Assembly (NCBI GenBank): GCA_016763135.1
Contig: JAESUI010000009.1
Span: 1 to 20,421 of the forward strand
From: Flavobacteriales bacterium
GTDB lineage: Bacteria; Bacteroidota; Bacteroidia; Flavobacteriales_E; Vicingaceae
DNA: 20,421 nucleotides
Direction: 5' to 3'
Part shown: in pieces, positions 10,101 to 16,146 of the stretch
How the letters are laid out: every line of letters begins with the position of its first letter
Position numbering within the stretch: the stretch's first letter is position 1
Notes under the pieces: generated by a model
Told to the model about the DNA's origin: nothing
Databases searched by the model: none
Seen by the model: the letters and a program-made list of their open reading frames with translations, nothing else
Made by a program: the position numbers and the translations under genes

Positions 10101-13100
10101 CAGTTATTCCAGTACTATCTGCAGGAAGCGGAGAAGGTGTCCATAAGAATGTATATGGTGCTGTTCCTCCAGATGGAGTAGATAATGCTGTGCCATCACA
10201 AGTGCTACTACATCCAATTGGCGTTCCAGTAACGTTTGCGGCTAATACTAATGGTTCAATTATCGTAATGCTTTGTGTTGTCTGGCACCCATTAGAATCT
10301 GTGACAATGACAGAATTTGATAAGAATGGAGCACAAACATTAAACAGCGTATCTCCCGTAGCGTTTAGTGTTGGAGGAGAACTATTCGCCCAAACATAAG
10401 AGTAAGGCGGTAAACCACCGTTTACTGTTACGGCCATAATTCCATCACAAAGCCCGTTACAAGAAACATCTATTCCTATAGGAATAGAGCTAAAAACAGG
10501 CGGTTCGTTAATAGTGTCTATTACTGTAATTGTACATCCATTAGAATCTATAATATCTATGGTGTAAATACCTGAAGGTAAGTTATTTGTGCTCAATCCA
10601 GAGCCAATTATAGGGCCTGAAATCCAGTTAATGGTATATGTTCCACCAGTTCCACCAGTTGGGTTAAGTGTAATACTCCCTGTAGAATCTCCATTACATA
10701 AAACATCTACAACAACATCATTTGGAATAATAGGAGTTGGATCAGTAATAAAGATGGTGTCTGGCTGTACACAACCTGCTGCATCTGTAACAGTTATTAC
10801 AGCAAAAGTTGGACAAACATTATTGGTGTCAATACCATTTGGTAAAGTCCAAACTGATGTATAGGGAGGCGTACCTCCGGTTGGAGAATGAGAAACCATA
10901 GCATCACAAAGCCCGTTACAACTTACAGGTTGATCTAAACTTCCGTTAGGAAATAATACTGGTGGAGCTATAGGCATTTGAATAGAGTCTAAAGAAGAAC
11001 AGCCATTGCAATCAGTAACGGTTACGTATATCATTCCAGGACATAAGTTACTAACAGTAATTAATGTGTCATTTGGTCCAGCCACATTTCCACTCCATTG
11101 ATAAGTATAAGGAGCACAACCTCCAGAAGGAACTGCTGTAGCTGTTCCGTCACAAGTTCCATTACAACTTATACCAACTGCCGTTGTGGTAATTCCTATT
11201 ACTACGATGTTATTTATTACAGTAGTATCTTGAGCAGTACAGCCCATAGAATCTGTAACAGTAACAGTATAAGTTCCAAAACAAAGATTAGAAATAGGGT
11301 TTCCTACATAAGGACCACCTGGTCCTGTCCATGTATATGTGTAATTTCCAGGATTTCCCGTTCCTCCTGACGGAGTAGCTAATGCAGCTCCATCACAAAT
11401 AGTACCACAACTTGCAGCAGTTGCATCTGCGCTAACTGTTAAGACTGGAGGGTCTGTGATTGTTATAGTATCAATTCCAGTACAACCATTAATATCTGTA
11501 ACAGTTACTTCGTATTGACCAGGCCCTAAATTGTTAATTGGATTACCAGGGATAACTGGTCCCGCAGGAAGTGTATTCCATACAATAGAAACATAAGGTG
11601 GTTGTCCTCCAGTAGGTGTAGCTGTTGCAGTACCATCATTTAATCCATTACAAGTAATATCAGTAAATGTTGCATTAGGAAAAATTTCTGAAGGCTCAAA
11701 AATCACTATGGTATCATTTACTGTACATAAAGAATCATCAGTAATTACAACATAATAAGTGCCAGAACAAAGATTAAAGATAGAATCTGTTCCTTGTCCA
11801 CCACCTGTAAAGCCAGTTGGAATTTGATCCCAAACATAGTTTAGCACGCCAGATCCTCCGTTAGCATTGGTGCTAGCTGTTCCGTCACAGACACCAAAAC
11901 AAGATACATCATTAGTAGTAGTTGTAGTAGTCAAAGCTGGTGGTTGATTAATAACAAAATTGACCAGTAAAGTACAACCTAAAGCATCAGTAATCAATGC
12001 TGTATGTGGACCAGGGCATAAATTGGAAATAGTATTTGGTGTAGCTAATGGAGTACCAGAGCCATCCCATTCAACAGTATAAGGACCAGTTCCACCTGTT
12101 GGGCTAACTGTTGCAATACTATTACAAACGCCATTACATGTTAAATCTGAAGTTACCAAATTATCAACTATTGGAGGGGCTGGGTTTACAGTAATATTAT
12201 TGTTTGCAGTACAACCTGCAGAATCAGTTACGGTTACTGTATAAAGTGCAGGGCATAGATTAAAAATAGAATCGGTTCCTTGTCCATTTGGTACACCAGG
12301 ATCAGGAACCCATGTATAAGATAATGGAGCATACCCACCTGTTGCATTTACTACAGCTGTACCATCACATACGCCAGCACAAGATTCATCAGTTGAACTC
12401 ATTACTAAATTTAATGCAGGAGGTTCACTAATTACAACACTATCTACAGCGGTACAACCAACTGAATCTGTTACAGTTACAATATACGTTCCAGGGCATA
12501 AACTTGCTATTGATTGAGTAAAATATGGTGCTGCAGAACATAATGGACCAGTCCAAACATAAGTAAAAGTAGCTACAGCTCCAGTTCCTCCAGTAGGATT
12601 TGCAGTAGCTGTTCCATCGTTAAACCCTGGACAAGTTATATTAGTTCCAGTAGGGTTTGCTACCAATAGGGGTGGTTCAGATATGGTTATCGTGTCATTA
12701 ATGAAACAACCGTTGCCATCTGTTACAACAACAAAATATTGGCCTGGGCATAAGTTGAAAATAGAATCAGTTCCTTGTCCACCAAAAGGTTGTACAGGGA
12801 TTGCTGTCCATACAAAATTGAAACCTCCAGCCCCACCAACGGGAGTTGTGATGGCGGTACCATTACAGATTCCATTACAGGTTAAATCAGTTGTGGCAGT
12901 TGAGGTTGTTAAAACAAGTGGTTCAGCGATAACAAAACAATAAATAGTATCACAACCATTCGCATCAATAACAGTATCACAATAAGTGTTCGGGCATAGT
13001 CCGTTAATAGTAGAAACATTACCAACAAACACAGTTCCATTACTCCAATTGTGTGTAAAAGGCCCGGTGCCGCCACCTAAAACAGTTACTGTTGCTGTAC

Positions 13101-14676
13101 CGTCACAAGCACCCCCACAACTTATAGCTGTAGATGAACTATCTAATATTATTTGAGGAGGAGAAGAAGGAGTAACAATAGTATCGTTACTACAACCACT
13201 AATATCTGTAACAGTCAATGTGTAAGCAATACCAGCACATAAATTGTTAATTGTTGCAAAAGTATCAGTTGGGGTAGCTGGAGGTGCAGTCCATACATAA
13301 GAATAAGGAGCTGTTCCTCCATTAGGAGTTGATGTGGCACTACCACTACACTCACCAAAACACAATGGGTCTATAACCGCAACGTTAACAAATAAGCTAT
13401 CTGGTTCGGGGACATTGTAAAGGAAAGTGGTATCACAACCAAAACCATCAGTTACCTGTAAAGATACAGGGCCAGCACACAAGGTTGTATTAGAGGTTGT
13501 GTTCCCAGCTGTAGTAACAAAACCAGCAGGAATCCAGGTAAATACCATGTTGGCATAATTTGCGCCAATTACTGTCACGGAAATACTCCCATCACATAAA
13601 CTATTACAACTAGTTGTATTAATTATTTCTTGAATAGGAGTAATAGGAGGATGACCAACAATATTTGCTGCTTGTCCATTTACGTTTCCACAATTATCTA
13701 TTAAGATAGCGGTATAAGAACCAGGGCATTGACCAACAATAGTATCTCCCCAAGGAGGCCCAGCAGGAGGTAAGGCTCCAATCCAATTTGTTACCGTATA
13801 AGGGGAGCAATCCGTAACAACGTTGTCGATGTATAACATTCCATCACACGTATTTCCACAAGAAACGGTATCGTCAAAAATTGTTATACTAAAAATTGTT
13901 TTATTAGCAGTTGCGTTGTTTGTTTGTGACTGAATCACATTGTAGGTATCATTATCTTTGTTTACAGCAGCTAAATCACTGCTCAGCACATAAATTGTTG
14001 TTTGGGTAAAGTCATAATCAAATTTAGTTGTACTTGTTGTCCATTGGTTGGTAGCTAAAATATCTGATCCATTGGAGATTAATTTTCTTTTTTGCCCTGA
14101 ATTGGCAATAAAAGAAGAGCAAACAATATCATTTAAATTAAGGTTTAAATTACCCTTAGTAAGAGTTACAGTATTTTCTGGAGTCAATAAAGGGCTGTTT
14201 AACACATAACTTCCTTTACCTTCAAAATTAAAATCAGTGTTCCAATTCCAATTTCCGAAATTCATTTGTTTGGTGCTAGTATTGTTAGATTTTAAATTGA
14301 CAATACCCGTTAAATTGTTTTTAAAAATTGCTGAAACATTCATAGTTCCATAAACATCTATATTAACTGGTTGAGTTGATGTTAATTCAAAATTTAAAAT
14401 TCGAGAGGGAATGGTAATGTTATTAAAAGAAATATTGTTGGTTATAGTAACTTTCTGATTGGCTTGTGTAAAAGAATTGAAATCAAAAAATACATCATCA
14501 TTTGAACTTGGAGTTCCTGTCCCTCCAGTTCCACCAGAGGTGTTTGACCAATGAGAAGCATCGTTCCAGTTACCACTATTTCCTACCCAATAAAAATCAG
14601 CTGCAAAAGTATTACCTATAGCAAATAAACTTAGCAGTGCAAATAATAAAAGGGACTTTCCTATGTTCATTAACAT
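4117..14676 (-). CDS. Giant SprB-repeat cell-surface adhesin with gliding-motility/T9SS C-terminal domain
   Basis: A 3519-residue secreted surface protein resembling SprB, the mobile adhesin of gliding Bacteroidota, though about half as long as F. johnsoniae SprB. Order: Sec signal peptide (residues 1-25; ATG at residue 3 is an alternative start); an N-terminal beta-rich domain to about 260 opening with FYWVGNSGNWNDASHWS; 38 SprB-type repeats (about 263-3270), each with the pattern C-x3-C-DG ... GG..PY.Y.W ... LC.G.Y.V.VTD..GC; two Ig/PKD-like domains (about 3272-3430); and a CHU_C/TIGR04131-type C-terminal domain (about 3430-3519) with FPDGISPNGDGAND and NRWGELLF. Residues 260-3467 contain no Lys or Arg. 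Cysteines are even in number in 37 of 38 repeats. The SprF-like gene follows after 19 bp. The 154 bp upstream show no confident promoter. Adhesion, gliding or cell-cell contact are likely roles; the ligand is unknown, and the gliding machinery itself is not in this window. Confidence 0.92.
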   Translation of the reverse strand: MLMNIGKSLLLFALLSLFAIGNTFAADFYWVGNSGNWNDASHWSNTSGGTGGTGTPSSNDDVFFDFNSFTQANQKVTITNNISFNNITIPSRILNFELTSTQPVNIDVYGTMNVSAIFKNNLTGIVNLKSNNTSTKQMNFGNWNWNTDFNFEGKGSYVLNSPLLTPENTVTLTKGNLNLNLNDIVCSSFIANSGQKRKLISNGSDILATNQWTTSTTKFDYDFTQTTIYVLSSDLAAVNKDNDTYNVIQSQTNNATANKTIFSITIFDDTVSCGNTCDGMLYIDNVVTDCSPYTVTNWIGALPPAGPPWGDTIVGQCPGSYTAILIDNCGNVNGQAANIVGHPPITPIQEIINTTSCNSLCDGSISVTVIGANYANMVFTWIPAGFVTTAGNTTSNTTLCAGPVSLQVTDGFGCDTTFLYNVPEPDSLFVNVAVIDPLCFGECSGSATSTPNGGTAPYSYVWTAPPATPTDTFATINNLCAGIAYTLTVTDISGCSNDTIVTPSSPPQIILDSSSTAISCGGACDGTATVTVLGGGTGPFTHNWSNGTVFVGNVSTINGLCPNTYCDTVIDANGCDTIYCFVIAEPLVLTTSTATTDLTCNGICNGTAITTPVGGAGGFNFVWTAIPVQPFGGQGTDSIFNLCPGQYFVVVTDGNGCFINDTITISEPPLLVANPTGTNITCPGFNDGTATANPTGGTGAVATFTYVWTGPLCSAAPYFTQSIASLCPGTYIVTVTDSVGCTAVDSVVISEPPALNLVMSSTDESCAGVCDGTAVVNATGGYAPLSYTWVPDPGVPNGQGTDSIFNLCPALYTVTVTDSAGCTANNNITVNPAPPIVDNLVTSDLTCNGVCNSIATVSPTGGTGPYTVEWDGSGTPLATPNTISNLCPGPHTALITDALGCTLLVNFVINQPPALTTTTTTNDVSCFGVCDGTASTNANGGSGVLNYVWDQIPTGFTGGGQGTDSIFNLCSGTYYVVITDDSLCTVNDTIVIFEPSEIFPNATFTDITCNGLNDGTATATPTGGQPPYVSIVWNTLPAGPVIPGNPINNLGPGQYEVTVTDINGCTGIDTITITDPPVLTVSADATAASCGTICDGAALATPSGGTGNPGNYTYTWTGPGGPYVGNPISNLCFGTYTVTVTDSMGCTAQDTTVINNIVVIGITTTAVGISCNGTCDGTATAVPSGGCAPYTYQWSGNVAGPNDTLITVSNLCPGMIYVTVTDCNGCSSLDSIQMPIAPPVLFPNGSLDQPVSCNGLCDAMVSHSPTGGTPPYTSVWTLPNGIDTNNVCPTFAVITVTDAAGCVQPDTIFITDPTPIIPNDVVVDVLCNGDSTGSITLNPTGGTGGTYTINWISGPIIGSGLSTNNLPSGIYTIDIIDSNGCTITVIDTINEPPVFSSIPIGIDVSCNGLCDGIMAVTVNGGLPPYSYVWANSSPPTLNATGDTLFNVCAPFLSNSVIVTDSNGCQTTQSITIIEPLVLAANVTGTPIGCSSTCDGTALSTPSGGTAPYTFLWTPSPLPADSTGITGLCIGNYLVTVTDNSGCIDTVTYTVTAPLALAVTLDSTNITCNGANDGTATANPSGGTLPYTYLWVGPVCNPNPGNTQTITGLCPGVYTVTVTDSNNCIFIGSIIIEEPQLIDDNEVIVGANCGVNDGSICMFPSGGTPPYSHSWSNGATTSCITNLAAGFYTDTITDFNGCVAIFTIGVTNPTGPSGIAATVNDATCFGACDGSLNAIPIGGVAPFTWAWTGPSCPAQCPSDSTITGLCAGTYNLTLTENSTGCILTTSLVIGEADSITANSTFTDASCNGICDGIASVTPTGGTAPYSYVWSSNGSTSSSISGLCTGPISVTITDFNGCTNVVNFVIASPNALVIASSTIDATCIGNCDGSATANPIGGTAPYNYQWNDPLAQTTQTATGLCAGIYIVTVTDFNGCSGNDTVVINEPIIIIDNAITTNSTCGNADGTASVCASSGGTGIHTYNWPTLGSNVCNVAGLAAGTYPVEITDANGCTETFLITISDVNGPTVLVNTTNASCNGVCDGQATANATGTPNFTYLWTTPTSPPQPTTQTITGLCAGNYSVQVTDGNGCITTQPVTITDNTSITATVNTIDATCNGSCDGSALVVPNGGLPPYSYSWAGGNAAGQTINAVGGLCVGNYTVTITDALGCSFIQNVVINEPNLLTVTVAGVAANCSGACDGQATANPTGGTGPFTYLWSNGATTPTITALCAGNYTVIITDANGCTGNGNVTIGDGNSITATINTVDAACGACDGSITVLGGGGSGAPFTYLWSPLGQITPTISNLCPGAYQVDITDNVGCTQQFNILINNANGPSLTTLADSVTCFGSCDGLAYTTITAGNPNYIFQWDDPALTTNDSATTLCAGLYNVIVQDALGCITVDSVTVLEPQEILANIISTPPSCPGVCDGTATINPTGGVGILTILWGASAGNQVTPTATGLCAGTHTITITDANGCSITDSITLSDPTNISITISSTLPTCAGDCDGTAIANAAGGTPPYTYSWNTVPVSNNSLVGGLCAGTYIVTVTDNNGCTDTASVQVIDPPVLTTVSVPNPLTCSGVCNGSITTTPAGGVAPYTYIWSNGDTTQTTVNTLCAGVYWVTVIDANNCTINDTTTLIASPVLNDNTVITGPSCGVCDGSITSTPIGGVGPFDFVWTDPLSPIPALLTDLGVATSTVVGLCAGTVDLEITDLGTGCIYNYTLIINNINGPTLVMTSTDETCVGACDGTATATPSGGTSPYSYSWVPVGPPTDTLQTYTGLCVGLYTVTVTDSNNCISSDTISINSNGLNLTITSVIPETCFGNCDGSSTVSVTGGIPNYTYLWDDPSNQVTPQATGLCVGNYIVTVSDSALCSDSISTNITGPQLLVATASVNTPVSCNGICDGAAIANVVGGTANYTYAWNDPANQTTQIATGLCAGTYIVTVTDNNGCTEMDTITLTEPTAILANETLIDPACGVCDGSITIATSGGIGPYTYLWTTPTAPILTQPITSTLINLCAGAYTVTITDSSGCIANFNFPLSNINAPVPNTTVTNISCNGVCDGQITSAPTGGTAPYTYFWNPTGNTSPTITGLCAGQYTLDVTDAAGCIGIAIDSVTQPAVLQANINASNLNCNSICDGWAISNTIGGTSPFTYNWTPAGQITVGQGTDSISSLCAGTYFVTITDSNTCNTLDSIVIIEPTSITAASTFIDVTCTANCDGSATFTPAGGTGPYTFEWNGNTTLGQGNTQTNLCFGLNIVEIFDQNGCSIIDSVNIGATDTVLADAGLDTTICLGSSANLTGIPSGVFTNVEWFELPGMNSLGTTNSITVLPSVIGVTCYAFQVTGACAYSDTICVTVDPLPIANAGFDVTIFDGASTTLNATGGFTYTWTPGTDLSDSTISNPIASPTVTTTYYVTVTSPNGCIATDSVIVTVLPNIIFPDGISPNGDGANDVWIIDFIEQFPNNVVEIYNRWGELLFHADGYLQDWDGTYNGEELPIGTYYYIIDLHEESIKPFTGPLTILR
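4120..4390 (-). other. T9SS sorting domain (gliding motility-associated C-terminal domain) of the adhesin
   Basis: The last ~90 residues of the giant adhesin carry the signature of the CHU_C/TIGR04131 family: IFPDGISPNGDGANDVW, then VEIYNRWGELLF, DWDGTYNGEELPIGTYYYI and a final PFTGPLTILR. In this family the domain (type B CTD) directs secretion by the T9SS and, for several members, needs a PorP/SprF-like partner such as the one encoded immediately downstream. It contains the first Arg after the long K/R-free stretch (R3468). Confidence 0.9.
4864..13890 (-). repeat. Array of 38 SprB-type repeats, about 235-250 bp each
   Basis: I counted 38 copies of the C-x3-C-DG anchor from residue ~279 to ~3215, spaced 75-85 residues apart. 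On the plus strand most anchors show as CCATCACA, for example near 5272, 5512, 6710, 7631, 8081, 9247, 11390, 12363, 13589 and 13839. Copies are diverged in DNA, but short identical blocks recur, such as those encoding GGTAPYSYVW at about 9200, 10400 and 13300. Variant anchors (second Cys lost, or anchor shortened by one residue) fall at copies 6, 10, 14, 18, 22, 26, 31 and 35. Copies 5, 7, 9 and 37 share a GQGTDSI insertion. The array is coding and belongs to the adhesin. Confidence 0.9.
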
Positions 14677-14830
14677 AAATTTGTTTAGATAGTGATAAGG
14701 TTACGACAATAATACAAAATATGTTACGAAAAAAGTAATAATATTTCATACTTATACACAGAAAGACGTTGAATACTCTAAGATAGTTGCAATCTATAAT
14801 GATGAGTAATAGTAAAAGTTTAAGAGTGAA

Positions 14831-15595
14831 TTATTCTGACAATAGAAACGAACTCAATACCTGTAAGAACTCAACAGGACTTTCAACGTGTATCCAATGA
14901 CCAGTATTCATTGATTTTATTTCTGCATTTGGAAAGATATTTTTGATAGGTTCAAAGTCACTTTCAGTAATGTAATTGGATTTTTCACCCCTGATAAAGA
15001 GGGTCGGTTTTTCAAATATTTCAACATTCTCCAATCCCTGGCCAATAATTTCTATTTGACTATTAATGACAGATAAATTAAACCTCCAAGCTAATTTTTC
15101 TTTCTCTATCCAGTATAAGTTTTTAAGTAAAAATTGTCTAGTCGATAAATCATCAATATGCTTACTAAGTTCTTCATCAGCACCTTTTCTGGTGTTTATT
15201 ATATTTAAATTTAAAGAAAGCATTCCATTAAGAATTGCTGTATGGTGTACAGGATAAGATTTTGGAGCAATATCAACTACAATTAGTTTTTCGAGTTGGT
15301 TTGGATAATTCATTGCAAACTGCATGGCTGTTTTTCCACCCATTGAATGACCTAAAATTATAGGGTTAACAATGTTGTGAAAAATTAAAAATTCATACAA
15401 ATCATCAGCCATTACATCGTAATTAAAATCATCACTATGTGGTGATTGACCATGATTTCTAGCATCGACAACAAATACTTCAAAATGCTCCCCTAGTTTT
15501 TTAGCAAGTGTCATCCAATTATCTAATGACCCAAATAATCCATGTAAAATTACAAGAGGCTCTCCTTCTCCTACTTTTTTGAAATTTAATTTCAT
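14831..15595 (-). CDS. Alpha/beta hydrolase, ABHD11/YbfF-like esterase
   Basis: A 254-residue single-domain alpha/beta hydrolase with no signal peptide, so cytoplasmic. The oxyanion-hole region HGLFGSLDNW (about residues 18-27), DARNHGQSPH (44-53) and nucleophile elbow GHSMGG (Ser84) are the pattern of the YbfF/ABHD11 group of short-chain acyl esterases. The acid is probably Asp108 in VVDIAP and the base His233 in TGHWIHVESP, giving a complete Ser-Asp-His triad at family-typical positions. Length is normal for the group (about 250-260). The natural substrate cannot be read from sequence. It sits 154 bp upstream of the adhesin on the same strand; cotranscription is possible but not shown. The only plausible start is the ATG at 15595, very close to the shared inverted repeat at 15600-15616. 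Confidence 0.88.
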   Translation of the reverse strand: MKLNFKKVGEGEPLVILHGLFGSLDNWMTLAKKLGEHFEVFVVDARNHGQSPHSDDFNYDVMADDLYEFLIFHNIVNPIILGHSMGGKTAMQFAMNYPNQLEKLIVVDIAPKSYPVHHTAILNGMLSLNLNIINTRKGADEELSKHIDDLSTRQFLLKNLYWIEKEKLAWRFNLSVINSQIEIIGQGLENVEIFEKPTLFIRGEKSNYITESDFEPIKNIFPNAEIKSMNTGHWIHVESPVEFLQVLSSFLLSE

Positions 15596-15599
15596 TCGA

Positions 15600-15616
15600 C
15601 AAAAATCGTATTTTTG
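15600..15616. promoter_or_regulatory. Perfect inverted repeat with Bacteroidota -7-like box in a 38-bp divergent intergenic region
   Basis: CAAAAAT-CGT-ATTTTTG, 7-bp arms around a 3-bp spacer, in the centre of the gap between the divergent hydrolase and biotin carrier genes. On the plus strand its right half with two preceding bases is TATTTTTG (15609-15616), an exact match to the Bacteroidota -7 consensus TAnnTTTG, 17 bp before the carrier ATG. A TTTG at 15578-15581 could act as the -33 element, but the spacing is longer than usual. On the minus strand the same half reads GATTTTTG, a weaker match. Confidence 0.4.
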
Positions 15617-15633
15617 AGGTATAAAAGAAAAAT

Positions 15634-16146
15634 ATGAGTGTAATAAAAGTTGTAGGAGAAGATAAAAAGGAGTTTAAAATTGAATTAGCAAAAGATGCTA
15701 ATGCTGGATTGTTAAACGGAGAAAAATTTAGTTGGGATGTAATTAAGGTAAAGGAAAATATATATCATATTATAAAAGACAATCAATCTTATAATTTAGA
15801 AGTGCTGAGCATTAGTACTGAAGAGAAATCTTTTTTTATAAAAGTAGATGGGATTAATTACAGATTTAATGCGAAGGATAAGTATGATGAATTATTGCAC
15901 AGTTTAGGGATGGACAACTTAACCAGTACTAAAGTGTCAGATTTAAAAGCACCGATGCCTGGTTTGGTACTAGAAATCTCTGTGGAGGGTGGGCAACAAG
16001 TGAGTAAAGGAGATGCTTTGTTAATTCTAGAAGCTATGAAAATGGAGAATGTCATCAAATCTCCGACAGACGGTGTGATTAAAAGTATTTCGGTAAATAA
16101 AGGCGAAACAGTAGAAAAAAATCAATTAATCTTGAATTTTGAATAA
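15634..16146 (+). CDS. Biotin/lipoyl-attachment carrier protein (acyl-CoA carboxylase BCCP subunit)
   Basis: A 170-residue biotin carboxyl carrier protein. The C-terminal ~70 residues form a biotinyl domain: KAPMPGLVLEISV (105-117), then EAMKMEN (133-139) with Lys136 as the expected biotinylation site, and a closing GV.K.I.V..G..V.K.Q.L half. The N-terminal ~95 residues, with VDGINYRFNAKDKYDELLHSLGM (seen as YRFNAKDKYDELL), resemble the linker region before the biotin domain in propionyl/acetyl-CoA carboxylase alpha chains. It would carry carboxybiotin between a biotin carboxylase and a carboxyltransferase. Neither partner is encoded nearby, so it acts in trans with subunits elsewhere. Its stop codon directly abuts the ATG of the following lipoprotein, suggesting translational coupling. 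Substrate (acetyl-, propionyl- or methylmalonyl-type) is not determinable here. Confidence 0.9.
   Translation: MSVIKVVGEDKKEFKIELAKDANAGLLNGEKFSWDVIKVKENIYHIIKDNQSYNLEVLSISTEEKSFFIKVDGINYRFNAKDKYDELLHSLGMDNLTSTKVSDLKAPMPGLVLEISVEGGQQVSKGDALLILEAMKMENVIKSPTDGVIKSISVNKGETVEKNQLILNFE

Noticed and set aside
4700..12950. Several plus-strand reading frames of 60-113 codons across the adhesin gene
   Set aside because: They lie antisense to a long, well-conserved repeat protein and their translations are low-complexity mirrors of the repeat codons. They show no domain, and they recur with repeat periodicity, as expected of shadows.
4864..13890. Regular ~240-bp periodicity suggesting a CRISPR or satellite array
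   Set aside because: The period is far too long for CRISPR, copies are diverged in DNA but conserved as protein, and the whole stretch is one open frame.
14677..14830. Promoter or terminator between the hydrolase and the adhesin
   Set aside because: Only a near-match on the minus strand (ATATTTTG) to the -7 box without a partner, and inverted repeats of 4-5 bp; too weak to call.
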